Part shown: one piece after another, positions 8,575 to 17,115 of the stretch
Numbering within the stretch: the stretch's first letter is position 1
Layout: every line of letters begins with the position of its first letter
Assembly: GCF_900637025.1 (NCBI RefSeq)
Contig: NZ_LR134336.1
Location: forward strand, 450,001 to 514,000
DNA: 64,000 bases
Source: Streptococcus oralis ATCC 35037
GTDB taxonomy: Bacteria > Bacillota > Bacilli > Lactobacillales > Streptococcaceae
Direction: 5' to 3'
Notes under the pieces: generated by a model
What the model saw: only the letters and a program-made list of their open reading frames with translations
Told to the model about the DNA's origin: nothing
Database searches by the model: none
Position numbers and translations under genes: made by a program

Positions 8575-8602
8575 ATTATAGCATGATTGCGAGAATTTTC
8601 AA
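8575..8602 (-). promoter_or_regulatory. Promoter of the T-box/thrS transcript
   Basis: On the minus strand, TTGAAA (8597-8602) and TATAAT (8575-8580) are separated by 16 bp. They place the start near 8568, at the 5' end of the T-box. The -35 overlaps the stop codon of the upstream gene. Confidence 0.75.
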
Positions 8603-8973
8603 GGTTTTTGTATAATTTTTTTATTTTTCTCTCGCTGGAAGACATGCTTGATCCCCACACCAGCAGCCAACCCAAGTAGGGCAAAGAGTTCATAGGCTAG
8701 GAAGTAAAGTAGGATGAACTCACCAAAGGTGATGATGGTAAAGCAATAGAGCAGACCAATACCGAGTAGCCACCAAAGTGAGAAATGAAATCGATAGCTA
8801 TAAAGTAGCGATACGATAAAGGTTACCAGAGGTGAGAAGAGGATGATGTTATAAATGTACAGTCCCTTCAGTGTATATGGGTCAGAGATGAGTAGAGAGA
8901 GGAGCTCATAGAGGGGCCAGTAAAAAAAGAAAGTGACAAGGTAGTATGGGATATACTTAAGATAATTCCGCAT
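8599..8973 (-). CDS. Hypothetical 4-TM membrane protein
   Basis: This 124-residue protein has four hydrophobic helices (about residues 8-32, 39-60, 63-84 and 86-108) and a lysine-rich C-terminal tail (REKNKKIIQKP). I do not recognise the family and see no catalytic or binding motif. It is on the minus strand upstream of the T-box, and its stop codon overlaps the -35 of the T-box promoter. It is therefore a separate transcription unit unless RNA polymerase reads through. Confidence 0.6.
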   Translation of the reverse strand: MRNYLKYIPYYLVTFFFYWPLYELLSLLISDPYTLKGLYIYNIILFSPLVTFIVSLLYSYRFHFSLWWLLGIGLLYCFTIITFGEFILLYFLAYELFALLGLAAGVGIKHVFQREKNKKIIQKP

Positions 8974-9168
8974 GGCAATAGTCCTCCAATCTGGAAAAAT
9001 TGAGAGATATTGTAGACCACATAATCCTAAATGAAGGGGAAATCTCTACTTATATTATAGCACGATTTAGAAGCTCTTACAATTTAATCCAGTGATCAGT
9101 GATAGTGATCTTTTCGAGTGTTTTCTGTTATAATACTAACAAAAGAAGTAAGAGAATGAGGAGAAAGA

Positions 9169-10020
9169 ATGACCAAAATAGCAGTTCTTTCAGACATACA
9201 TGGAAATACGACAGCTTTGGAAGCTGTACTGGATGATGCTAAAGCTGCAGAGGTAGATGAGTACTGGCTTTTAGGGGATATTCTGATGCCAGGGACAGGA
9301 CGTAGAAGGATCTTGGACCTCTTAGCTAGCTTGCCTATTACAGTAAGAGTTCTGGGAAATTGGGAGAATAGTCTCTGGCGAGGTCTGCATCGCAAGTTAG
9401 ATCCTACAATAGCGAGTCATCGTTATCTCCTGCGTCAAAGTCAGTACATCTTAGAGGAGGTCAGCCCTGAAGAAATCGAAGACCTCAATAATCAACCCAT
9501 GCAAGTTCATCGTCAGTTTGGTGATTTGATGGTGGGAATCACTCACCACCTCCCTGATAAAAACTGGGGTAGAGAATTGATTCATACGGGAAAACAAGAA
9601 GATTTTGATAGATTGGTCACGAATCCACACGCCTCTATCGCAGTATATGGCCATATTCATCAACAGTTGCTTCGTTATGGAAGTGATGGACAGTTGATTC
9701 TTAATCCAGGTTCCATTGGACAACCTTTCTTTCTAGATGCGAAGTTGCGTAAGGACCTGCGGGCCCAGTATATGATCTTAGAGTTTGATGAGGCAGGTTT
9801 GTCTGATGTTGATTTTCGTCGTGTGGATTATGATGTGGAAACTGAATTGCAGTTGGCTAAAGATTTGAAGCTCCCCTATTTCCAGGTCTACTATGAAAGT
9901 TTGGTAAATGGAATTCACCACACTCATAACCATGAATTGTTAGGTCAGATTAGTGAACAAGAAGGTTATGATCAGGATGTTGAACTCTGGATGGAAAGAG
10001 ACAAGAAAGATTGGTTTTAA
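9169..10020 (+). CDS. Metallophosphoesterase (calcineurin-like, YfcE/MJ0936 class)
   Basis: This 283-residue protein begins with the metal-binding motif SDIHGNTTALEAVL, followed by LLGDILMPG, GNWE near residue 65 and YGHIHQQLL with NPGSIGQP near residues 165-185. The set D-x-H, GD, GNxE and GHxH is complete, so an active dinuclear phosphoesterase is likely, with unknown substrate. The extension of about 90 residues beyond the minimal domain is shared with a paralogue at 25905-26759. An extended promoter element (TGTTATAAT near 9130) and an AGGAG site precede the ATG. Confidence 0.85.
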   Translation: MTKIAVLSDIHGNTTALEAVLDDAKAAEVDEYWLLGDILMPGTGRRRILDLLASLPITVRVLGNWENSLWRGLHRKLDPTIASHRYLLRQSQYILEEVSPEEIEDLNNQPMQVHRQFGDLMVGITHHLPDKNWGRELIHTGKQEDFDRLVTNPHASIAVYGHIHQQLLRYGSDGQLILNPGSIGQPFFLDAKLRKDLRAQYMILEFDEAGLSDVDFRRVDYDVETELQLAKDLKLPYFQVYYESLVNGIHHTHNHELLGQISEQEGYDQDVELWMERDKKDWF

Positions 10021-10183
10021 GAGGACTTCTAGCTAGAAATCAGATAGTCTAGTGACTGCTGCTGTTTCGCGATAAGTCGAACTGGATACGAATTGACGGC
10101 TTCTCAAATTTATGTTAGAATAACGGAATATAACTAATTTGAATCTCATACTAATTGATATTCAAAATAAGAGGAGACAGATA

Positions 10184-11125
10184 ATGAAACCAGAAGAGTT
10201 ACACGCCATTGCCTCGGAGTTGGGCTTGCAATTTGACGAAGATTCGCGTAGTATTTATGGCACGCAGTCAGGCTATTTACTTTTCCTGCAAGAAACTGAT
10301 GTGAAAAATCAGTTTCGACTTTGTGTCAGTGTGAGTTTGAATGGCAATCCTGCGGATTCAGAAGAAAACGAATTGGTTTGGGATGAGTTTAAGAGTGAAT
10401 CTCTTCCAAACTTGTCGACCTTGTCTATCAACCAGTACCTTGTTTCTTTTGTTGTAAAAGGTGCCATGCGCAAATCAAAAACAATTGAGAAGTTACAGAC
10501 GCTCATAACAGATCTCGTTGCCTTCCTTGAAACCCATCATTTCGTCCAAGTCTGTGCCTACAGTGGTCAGGAGGGTCCTGTTGGTCTCTATCAATTAGGT
10601 GATTCAATTTTCCTTATCAATGAGGAAAGCTATCAATTGCTGAAGAGCAATCTTCAGATTGAGGTGGATTCTTATCAAAACCAGAAGGAAAATGTTCTTC
10701 TTGGAGCAGTTGGTGCGTTGCTTGGAGCCTTGATTGGTGGAGCAGTTGCTCTATTTATCGCGCGTCTAGGTTATGTAGCTATGGTAGCAGGTATTGTTCT
10801 AGGGATTTGTACCATTAAAGGATATGAAATCCTTGGAAGAAAGGTATCTCGAAAGGGGATTGTGATTTCCTCTATTTGGATGGTGATTACTGTCTTTCTA
10901 GTAAATCAAATTGACTTGGCGATGGAAGTCGTTGCCAAACTAGGGGTTGAGTTTGCCTTTGCTTTCCGAGTGGTGAATCAATTAATCTTTAGCGGTGATT
11001 TCCCAGATAACTATTTTTATAATCTAGCTATGTTAGCTGTGTTTACCTTAGTTGGTGCTGGGGTGTCTATCAGCTCAGTCTGGTCAAGTCATAAAACAAA
11101 AGGGATTGTCCGTAAAATTGCATAA
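10184..11125 (+). CDS. Hypothetical protein with C-terminal membrane helices
   Basis: I place the start at the ATG at 10184 (MKPEELHAIASEL), preceded by GAGGAGACAG. An upstream in-frame ATG at 10139 lacks a ribosome binding site. The 313-residue product has a soluble N-terminal half of about 170 residues and then four hydrophobic segments (LLGAVGALLGALIGGAVALF, the VAMVAGIVLGICTI stretch, IVISSIWMVITVFLV and MLAVFTLVGAGVSI). The glycine-rich first helix resembles a channel or anchor helix. No family is recognised. It stands alone between a phosphoesterase and an Rrf2 regulator. Confidence 0.65.
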   Translation: MKPEELHAIASELGLQFDEDSRSIYGTQSGYLLFLQETDVKNQFRLCVSVSLNGNPADSEENELVWDEFKSESLPNLSTLSINQYLVSFVVKGAMRKSKTIEKLQTLITDLVAFLETHHFVQVCAYSGQEGPVGLYQLGDSIFLINEESYQLLKSNLQIEVDSYQNQKENVLLGAVGALLGALIGGAVALFIARLGYVAMVAGIVLGICTIKGYEILGRKVSRKGIVISSIWMVITVFLVNQIDLAMEVVAKLGVEFAFAFRVVNQLIFSGDFPDNYFYNLAMLAVFTLVGAGVSISSVWSSHKTKGIVRKIA

Positions 11126-11290
11126 AAAAATAAGTCTTTGTATGTCCTCCGCCGTTCTGGCTGCCAAGAGGGATACAGGACTTTTTGCATGGAGAAGATA
11201 ATCAGTCTATAATATTTGACAGGAAAACCAAAAACGGTATAATGTTTATACGGGAAAAGATGAATAAAATATCAATGAAAGGAGAAGAAG

Positions 11291-11728
11291 ATGCAAATTT
11301 CAAGCCGATTTACAATTGCGACTCATATGATGATTATTATTGCAATGCAGGATACAGATAGTAAAGTAACCAGCGATTTTCTTGCGGCTAGTGTCGGAGT
11401 CAATCCAGTCATTATCCGAAAGACTTTATCGCAACTCAAAAAAGCAGGGTTGATTTCAGTTGCTCGTGGTACGGGAGGAACTGAGATAATAAAAGACCTT
11501 CAAGAGATCAGCTTGTTGGATGTCTACCAAGCTGTGGAGTGTTTAGGAAAATCTGGTAAGCTCTTTAGTTTTCATGACAATCCAAATCCTAATTGCCCAA
11601 TTGGTGCTAATATCCATGGGGTCTTGGACCAAAAGTTGTTCGATGTTCAAGCAGCTATGGAGAACCAACTGCATCAGACAAGTCTGGCTCAGGTTGTAGC
11701 CGATGCTCAGAATAAACTGTCTAAGTAA
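11291..11728 (+). CDS. Rrf2-family transcriptional regulator (YwnA-like)
   Basis: This 145-residue protein has the Rrf2 winged-helix fold: SRFTIATHMMIIIAMQ (helix 1), then SVGVNPVIIRKTLSQLKKAG (recognition helix) and a wing GLISVARGTGG. Iron-sulfur Rrf2 members use three cysteines near residues 90-110. Here only one Cys is present in that region (NPNCPIGANIHG), so it probably senses something other than an Fe-S cluster, as YwnA-type members do. AAGGAGAAG precedes the ATG. It may act on itself or on the next gene. Confidence 0.85.
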   Translation: MQISSRFTIATHMMIIIAMQDTDSKVTSDFLAASVGVNPVIIRKTLSQLKKAGLISVARGTGGTEIIKDLQEISLLDVYQAVECLGKSGKLFSFHDNPNPNCPIGANIHGVLDQKLFDVQAAMENQLHQTSLAQVVADAQNKLSK

Positions 11729-11750
11729 GAGGACTAAGGTTCTCTTTTTC
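11728..11750 (+). terminator. Weak intrinsic terminator after the Rrf2 gene
   Basis: GAGGAC-TAAG-GTTCTC forms a short stem followed by TTTTTC directly after the stop codon. Confidence 0.5.
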
Positions 11751-11795
11751 TATTGCTATAATTATGGTACAATGTAGTCATCAAAGGAGGAGACT

Positions 11796-12818
11796 ATGTA
11801 CTTTATCACAGGATTTTTTGTCCTACTTTTTCTCGTTTCGTTTTTTAGAGACAATCGCAGTCTCTGGAACCCAGCTCTCTTGCTTTTGTCACTGCTCTTT
11901 TCTTATATGTCTATTGCCAATCTTTTTTACGAAGTTGGACAGAAAGAAGTGCACATGGTTTTCTTTGCAGGTATTTTTCTTCTTCTGCCTTTTTTAGTCT
12001 TTCTAAGTGGTTTTTTCCTTATTTATAATGGATTTGTGTTATTGAAAAAAGAAGGAAAATCCAAGGCAAATTATTTGTCTCTAGGATTAGGCTGCGTGAT
12101 TTTATTCTTTTTTGTAATCATGGCAATTCGAGTGAGCGATACCAATGGCTTGTTCTACACCAATCATCTAGTGAATATTATCTTTTTCTTTTTGATTTAT
12201 TCGTATTTGATTTTTGGTTTTGCCTTTGCAGGATTTCTGCTTTATTCTATCCTGTATCTTTTTATTCCCAAGAAAAAATATTATGATTTTATTATCATTC
12301 ACGGAGCAGGCTTGTTGAATGGAGAAAAAGTTACTCCCTTACTGAAGAGTCGCATTGACAAGGCAGTAGAAGCTTATCACCAGTCTCTCAATCCCAATGT
12401 TAAAATCATCGCAAGTGGTGGTCAAGGTGGGGATGAGAAGATTTCCGAGGCTCAGGCAATTTGTAATTATTTGCTGGAAGAGACGGATGTTCCGAGAGAA
12501 GCGATTCTCCTAGAGGAAGACTCAACGACGACCTATGAGAATCTTCTCTTCTCAAAAGAAATGGGTGAGAAGCTGGTAGCCAGTCCACGTTTTCTCTTTG
12601 TGACCAATGATTACCATGTTTTTCGTACCAGTACCTATGCTCGCCGTATTGGGATGAAGGGAGATGGTCTTGGTTGCCGTACAGCCGCCTACTATATCCC
12701 ATCGGCCTTTATCAGAGAATACATTGCTCTATGTGTGAAGATGAGATGGCTTTTTCTCGCCTTCTATATTTTATTAATTTTAGCTCTGATTTTCTCCTAT
12801 AGAGGTGTTCTATGGTAA
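11796..12818 (+). CDS. YdcF/ElyC (DUF218) family membrane protein
   Basis: This 340-residue protein has five or six membrane helices in residues 1-155 and a DUF218 domain at about 160-310. Domain motifs are IIIHGAGLLNGEKVTPLLKS, IIASGGQGGDEKISEAQA, EEDSTTTYENLLFS and FVTNDYHVFRTSTYA. One more hydrophobic helix ends the protein. DUF218 proteins such as SanA, ElyC and YdcF are linked to envelope integrity, but their reaction is unsettled. AAAGGAGG precedes the ATG. The 12819-13060 gap after it holds no gene that I can see. Confidence 0.85.
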   Translation: MYFITGFFVLLFLVSFFRDNRSLWNPALLLLSLLFSYMSIANLFYEVGQKEVHMVFFAGIFLLLPFLVFLSGFFLIYNGFVLLKKEGKSKANYLSLGLGCVILFFFVIMAIRVSDTNGLFYTNHLVNIIFFFLIYSYLIFGFAFAGFLLYSILYLFIPKKKYYDFIIIHGAGLLNGEKVTPLLKSRIDKAVEAYHQSLNPNVKIIASGGQGGDEKISEAQAICNYLLEETDVPREAILLEEDSTTTYENLLFSKEMGEKLVASPRFLFVTNDYHVFRTSTYARRIGMKGDGLGCRTAAYYIPSAFIREYIALCVKMRWLFLAFYILLILALIFSYRGVLW

Positions 12819-13060
12819 TATGTAAAATTCATATTGTAATTCTTGTTAGAATCTCTAAAAAATCTTGTAGTAACCCTAGGGGAAAAATTGTCACTAGTAA
12901 TGAAAGAGCAGGGTAAGTGATTGTGAGTGCGGTTTTTGGAACGGTTTCATGATTGCTCGTCAATCAATTGAACAATTTCTAACCTAGTTGCAGATTTTCA
13001 GAGAGAGTCAAAAATAGGCAACTGAATATGAGTAGACTAGAATTTTACAGTCAACGACAA

Positions 13061-13102
13061 ATAAAAATGTGAACAGCAACAGAGGTTCACATTTCATTTT
13101 TT
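13061..13102. terminator. Terminator A, between ydcF-like and nucleotidyltransferase genes
   Basis: The 10-bp perfect stem AAATGTGAAC / GTTCACATTT has a 10-nt loop and a T-rich tail on the right and A-rich sequence on the left, so it works in both directions. The same stem recurs at 13981-14011. Confidence 0.85.
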
Positions 13103-13104
13103 AC

Positions 13105-13887
13105 TCATGGCAAAATGGCCTTTAGTTGGTTCAGGATGGTTTGTAAGGTTACAATCGCTTGTTCTCCTTGTTGTGGTTGGTAGAGTAGTTGGAAATACTT
13201 GCGAATAGTTTCTTCAAATTGCTTAGGGAGGAGTGTACAATTGGTCTTTGCGTACTCCAACATTCGTTTTTCACCAGGATGGGTTTGCTCATTGAGCGCA
13301 AATAACAAGTCAAAGTAGGAAGCAAAAAACTCACTCGTACGATGATTCATACTGAGAAGATCTTGGCGTTTGATAGCTTTTTCTATTTGGTGAGAGAAGG
13401 CAGGCATGGCTTGTTCTAGCAAAAGGAGTTGCCTTTCGATGATATGCTTTTTGAGTTCCTGTGGATAGGGAATCTGGTAAGTCTTTTGGAGAGAAGCATA
13501 GTGTCCATTCGGGTCGTATAAAATCTTGCTGTGGAGTAGATTATGCCACATGCAAGTTGTATAAGCATTTTGAGCTTTGTGCTGAAAAACGGTTGAGTTC
13601 AATTCCTGTTCAAACGACTCCAGCGAACGATAAATCAACTCGATTTCGATACCGTTGTTTAGTACACAGTCGTCCTCTAACTCCCAAAACTGGTTTCCAA
13701 TTTCCATATAGGAGCAGTATTTACTCAAAATTTTGAGGCGAGTCGCCTCATCAATAGAAGAGTTGAGATAGACATAAACGTCATAGTCAGAATTTTGATC
13801 ATAGTTTTGTCCTGCACGAGAGCCACCAAGAGCGATAGCTTCTACTTGTTCCAGTTGAGAGAATTCTTTGCAAAGTTCGTGGATCAT
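13105..13887 (-). CDS. Nucleotidyltransferase-fold protein (DUF4037-like)
   Basis: This 260-residue protein has the minimal nucleotidyltransferase signature near the N-terminus: AIALGGSRAGQNYDQNSDYD at residues 18-37, then VYVYL. The GS and paired Asp residues are intact, so nucleotidyl or phosphoryl transfer is plausible. The C-terminal helical half resembles substrate domains of DUF4037 and aminoglycoside-nucleotidyltransferase relatives. The substrate is unknown and I do not claim drug resistance. The gene stands alone, flanked on both sides by terminators with the same 10-bp stem, which suggests a mobile or exchanged cassette. Confidence 0.75.
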   Translation of the reverse strand: MIHELCKEFSQLEQVEAIALGGSRAGQNYDQNSDYDVYVYLNSSIDEATRLKILSKYCSYMEIGNQFWELEDDCVLNNGIEIELIYRSLESFEQELNSTVFQHKAQNAYTTCMWHNLLHSKILYDPNGHYASLQKTYQIPYPQELKKHIIERQLLLLEQAMPAFSHQIEKAIKRQDLLSMNHRTSEFFASYFDLLFALNEQTHPGEKRMLEYAKTNCTLLPKQFEETIRKYFQLLYQPQQGEQAIVTLQTILNQLKAILP

Positions 13888-13977
13888 GATTTTTCTCCTT
13901 GCTTTATGGTTTTAAAGTCATTTTACCAAAAAGTAAAACGTTTGCATAGCATTGAGTTACTCTTTTCCATCTATAGA

Positions 13978-14014
13978 AAAAAATGTGAACCCTTGTTTTG
14001 AGTTCACATTTCTT
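13978..14014. terminator. Terminator B, at the end of the ABC operon
   Basis: The stem AAATGTGAAC / GTTCACATTT is identical to terminator A, with an 11-nt loop and A-rich and T-rich flanks. On the minus strand it ends the amino acid ABC operon. Confidence 0.85.
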
Positions 14015-14016
14015 TT

Positions 14017-14676
14017 TTATTCTGCTGCTTGTTGCCAACGTTTTGCTAGCTTATGAGACAGGCTGGAAATAGCAAAGTTAAAGATAAAGTAAATTAAGGC
14101 AATCAGGATATAAAGACTGAAGACCTGCTCTGGTTCGAAATAGCGTCCCATGAGAATTTGGCTGGCGCCAAAGAGTTCTTGTAGAGCGATAACAGAGTAG
14201 AGAAGACTGGTATCCTTGATCACGGTTACAAACTGTGAAATGATGGCTGGCAGCATTTTTCGAATCGCTTGTGGGAGAATGATGTAGTAGAGGATTTGCG
14301 CAGAGGTGAATCCTTGCGACATTCCTGCTTCATACTGACCCTTGTCCACGGCATTGAGACCGCCTCGGATAATCTCAGCCAGGGCTGCTGAGGTAAAGAG
14401 GGTAAAGGCTGTAATACCAGCTGGTGTGGACTTCATCTTAAACACCAAAAAGATGGTGAAAATCCAGAGGAGGTTGGGAACGTTACGTACAAACTCGATA
14501 TAAATGCTGGAGATGATCCGTAAGATAGGATTTTTCCCATTTCTCATGACGGCTAGTACTGTTCCGATAAGGGTCGAGAGGACGATAGCGATTAGAGAAA
14601 TGTATAGGGTCAAGCCAAATCCTTTAAAGATAAAGATTAGGTTATCTGGGGTCAAAACTTCTAAAATAGATTCCAT
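14017..14676 (-). CDS. Polar amino acid ABC transporter permease 2
   Basis: This 219-residue inner-membrane permease of the HisM/GlnP class has about five helices. The cytoplasmic EAA loop reads QYEAGMSQGFTSAQILYYII then LPQAIRKMLP, which couples to the ATPase. It is the last gene of the minus-strand operon ATPase, binding protein, permease 1, permease 2, with a 9-bp gap to permease 1. The two permeases probably form a heterodimer. It ends 3 bp before terminator B. Confidence 0.9.
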   Translation of the reverse strand: MESILEVLTPDNLIFIFKGFGLTLYISLIAIVLSTLIGTVLAVMRNGKNPILRIISSIYIEFVRNVPNLLWIFTIFLVFKMKSTPAGITAFTLFTSAALAEIIRGGLNAVDKGQYEAGMSQGFTSAQILYYIILPQAIRKMLPAIISQFVTVIKDTSLLYSVIALQELFGASQILMGRYFEPEQVFSLYILIALIYFIFNFAISSLSHKLAKRWQQAAE

Positions 14677-14685
14677 AGTAACCTC

Positions 14686-15363
14686 CTAAAGTGAATAGGC
14701 TTTTTTGTTGGCTTGCTCCATCTTGCGACCAAACTGGGCAACAGGGAAGCATAGAGCAAAGTAGAGAAGAGCAGCGCCTAAAAAGGCTGGGATATAGTTT
14801 CCGTTGAGGGCCGACCAAGATTTGGTCACAAACATCAAGTCTACTCCAGAGATGATGGCAACTGTAGAGGTGTTCTTGATGAGGTTGACGATTTGGTTGG
14901 TCAAAGGTGGGAGAATGATACGGAAGGCCTGAGGCAAGATAATCAAGCGCATGGCACTGATATAGGTAAAACCTTGCGACAAGGCGGCCTCCATTTGACC
15001 GCTAGGAATAGACTGAATCCCTGAACGAATAACCTCAGCGATATAAGCGCCGTGATAGAGTCCCACGCAGAGTACAGCTGTCCAATAAATCGGAATCATG
15101 ATGGTGTGGTCACTGATAAGAGGTAAACCATAAAAGACGATGACAAACTGCACCAAGAGGGGAGTGTTTTGATAAAATTCGACAAAGATACGAGCCAAAA
15201 CACGCAATAATGGGCGTTTGCTGGTTGACATGGCCCCAAAGAAGATGCCCAAAACCATGGCGAGGATAAAGGATCCAACCGCTAGGGCAAGGGTGAAGAG
15301 GAAACCATTGAAAAATTGTCCAAAATCCTGAAAATAGGCTGTCCAAGATGATAAATCTGTCAT
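14686..15363 (-). CDS. Polar amino acid ABC transporter permease 1
   Basis: This 225-residue permease of the HisM/GlnP class has about five helices and the EAA loop QMEAALSQGFTYISAMRLII then LPQAFRIILP. It forms the membrane channel with the next permease in the operon. It starts 12 bp after the binding-protein gene and has an AGGAGG-type site. The substrate is likely a polar amino acid, judged by family, but cannot be named from sequence. Confidence 0.9.
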   Translation of the reverse strand: MTDLSSWTAYFQDFGQFFNGFLFTLALAVGSFILAMVLGIFFGAMSTSKRPLLRVLARIFVEFYQNTPLLVQFVIVFYGLPLISDHTIMIPIYWTAVLCVGLYHGAYIAEVIRSGIQSIPSGQMEAALSQGFTYISAMRLIILPQAFRIILPPLTNQIVNLIKNTSTVAIISGVDLMFVTKSWSALNGNYIPAFLGAALLYFALCFPVAQFGRKMEQANKKAYSL

Positions 15364-15375
15364 GGGGTGTCCTCC

Positions 15376-16170
15376 TTAATCTACGGTATGGCTAGATGGT
15401 TTGAGTTTGTAACGGTCATAGAGTTTCTGTAAACTACCATCCTTGGTCCATTTAGTGACCAAGCTATCAAGATAGTCGTTTAGCTCGGTATTTGATTTTT
15501 TGGTGACGATACCGTAGTCAGATGGCTTGAAACTATCATCTAGTAGTTCTGTCCGTTTGCTGATGTAGCCGGACAGGATAGAGCGGTCCACGGAAAAGGC
15601 ATCAATACGGTGAGCGTGAAGGGAAGTAATCAATTCTGGGTAGGAACCAAGTTCGACGAATTTAAAGGTTAGACCTTTCTTTTTGCCCAGTTCAGTAATC
15701 AGGCGTTGGGTGATGGAACCTTGGGCAACTCCGATCGTTTTACCGTTTAGGTCCTCAATGCTTTTGATGTTGGCGGATTTATTGACCAAAAAACCAGAAG
15801 AATCCGTGTAGTAGGGACTGGTGAAGTTGTATAATTTTTTACGTTCATCTGTGATGGTGAAGGTCGCGATATCCATATCGACCTGTTCGTTATCTAGTAG
15901 TGGACCACGGGTTTGAGCGGTAACAGGAACGTAGCGAATCTTGACCTTGAGTTCGTCTGCAATCATCTTGGCAAGGTCCGTTTCGATACCAGAATAAGTC
16001 CCTGTCTTGGGATCCTTGTAGCCAAAATTGGGAACATCTTGTTTGACACCGACAACTAGTTCGCCTCTTTTTTGAATGTCTGCGACGCTGGTATCGGCTT
16101 GGGCTGGTTTGGCAGCAGCAAGGCTGAAAAGGCTAATCAATAATGCGGATAAAAAGAATTTCTTTTTCAT
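15376..16170 (-). CDS. Family 3 extracellular amino acid-binding protein
   Basis: I place the start at the ATG at 16170, which follows GGAGG and opens a clear signal peptide (MKKKFFLSALLISLFSLAAA then KPAQAD). The mature part is a type II periplasmic-binding fold: GELVVGVKQDVPNFGYKDP near the start, then SGIETDLAKMIADEL and GKTIGVAQGSITQRL. The signal ends in AKPAQA with no lipobox cysteine, so signal peptidase I cleavage is expected. That is unusual, because Gram-positive binding proteins are normally lipoproteins. It is encoded between the ATPase and the permeases. Confidence 0.9.
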   Translation of the reverse strand: MKKKFFLSALLISLFSLAAAKPAQADTSVADIQKRGELVVGVKQDVPNFGYKDPKTGTYSGIETDLAKMIADELKVKIRYVPVTAQTRGPLLDNEQVDMDIATFTITDERKKLYNFTSPYYTDSSGFLVNKSANIKSIEDLNGKTIGVAQGSITQRLITELGKKKGLTFKFVELGSYPELITSLHAHRIDAFSVDRSILSGYISKRTELLDDSFKPSDYGIVTKKSNTELNDYLDSLVTKWTKDGSLQKLYDRYKLKPSSHTVD

Positions 16171-16180
16171 AGGCGCCTCC

Positions 16181-16939
16181 TTATTTGACTTTGTCACTTT
16201 CGTGGTTGATAATTTTGCTGAGGAATTGTTGGGCACGAGGTTCGCTTGGGTTGTCAAAAAAGTCATCGACATCTGTCGTATCCACCAAAACTTCTCCGTC
16301 TGCCATAAAGATGATGCGGTCCGCAACCTCTCGAGCAAAGCCCATTTCGTGGGTAACGATGATCATATTCATCCCGTCATGCGCCAGTTTTTGCATAACT
16401 GCTAGAACATCTCCAATGGTCTCAGGATCAAGAGCAGATGTTGGCTCATCAAAGAGGAGGAGTTCCGGATGCATGGCAAGACCACGAGCGATGGCGATCC
16501 GCTGTTTTTGTCCACCAGATAGCATAGCTGGATAGGAATCTTTCTTGTCCCACATATTTACAAATTCCAGATATTTTTGGGCTGTTTTTTCAGCTTCTTT
16601 TTTATCAATTCCTAGAACCTTTATGGGCGCTAGTGTAACATTTTCTAACACTGTTTTGTGTGGATAAAGGTTAAAATGTTGAAAAACCATGCCAACTTCC
16701 TTACGAAGAGGAACTAAATCTTTCTGACTAGCACCTGCTACTTGGTGTCCATTGACTAGGAGACTTCCTTTGTCAACAGCCTCTAAACCATTAATCGTAC
16801 GGATAAGAGTGGACTTCCCAGAGCCGGAAGGTCCAAGCAGGACAACAACTTGTCCTTTTTCAAAACGGAGATTGATGTCGCGGAGTGCGTGATAGTCTCC
16901 GTAATATTTTTCGACGTTTTTAAATTCTACTAAAGCCAT
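16181..16939 (-). CDS. Polar amino acid ABC transporter ATPase
   Basis: This 252-residue ATPase of the GlnQ/HisP class has Walker A GPSGSGKS near residue 36, the Q-loop in VGMVFQHFNLYPH, signature LSGGQKQRIAIARGLA near residue 140, Walker B LLLFDEPTSALD and switch His in IIVTHEMGFA. It is the first gene of a four-gene minus-strand operon. An AGGAGATC site precedes the ATG. The operon promoter should lie in 16940-17040, which it shares with the divergent recJ. Confidence 0.95.
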   Translation of the reverse strand: MALVEFKNVEKYYGDYHALRDINLRFEKGQVVVLLGPSGSGKSTLIRTINGLEAVDKGSLLVNGHQVAGASQKDLVPLRKEVGMVFQHFNLYPHKTVLENVTLAPIKVLGIDKKEAEKTAQKYLEFVNMWDKKDSYPAMLSGGQKQRIAIARGLAMHPELLLFDEPTSALDPETIGDVLAVMQKLAHDGMNMIIVTHEMGFAREVADRIIFMADGEVLVDTTDVDDFFDNPSEPRAQQFLSKIINHESDKVK

Positions 16940-17070
16940 GAGAGATCTCCTTTGTGTTAGATTTTATAACATGATTCTACACCAAAAGAATGTTCTTGTC
17001 AAATCATATCTGAAAAAATTCACTAAAATGTTATAAAAAAGCAATCTGGATAGAGAAAATGCCTAAATCA

Positions 17071-17079
17071 TGTTATAAT
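17071..17079 (+). promoter_or_regulatory. Extended -10 promoter of recJ
   Basis: TGTTATAAT is a TGn-extended -10 with no convincing -35. It lies inside the first codons of the longest recJ reading frame, which argues for a start downstream of it. Confidence 0.6.
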
Positions 17080-17115
17080 GAAACGATAGAATTCTTAGAA
17101 AGAGTGGATGTCTTT

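Noticed and set aside
8481..8693. A 70-codon minus-strand frame over the T-box
   Set aside because: It lies across the T-box promoter and stem I; the RNA structure explains the sequence.
11130..11176. Terminator after the unknown membrane protein gene
   Set aside because: AAGTC...GACTT pairing exists but the stem is broken and the loop long; too weak to list as a feature.
16940..17040. CodY box near the amino acid ABC operon (TCTGAAAAAATT)
   Set aside because: The best 15-base alignment has about six mismatches with the CodY consensus.
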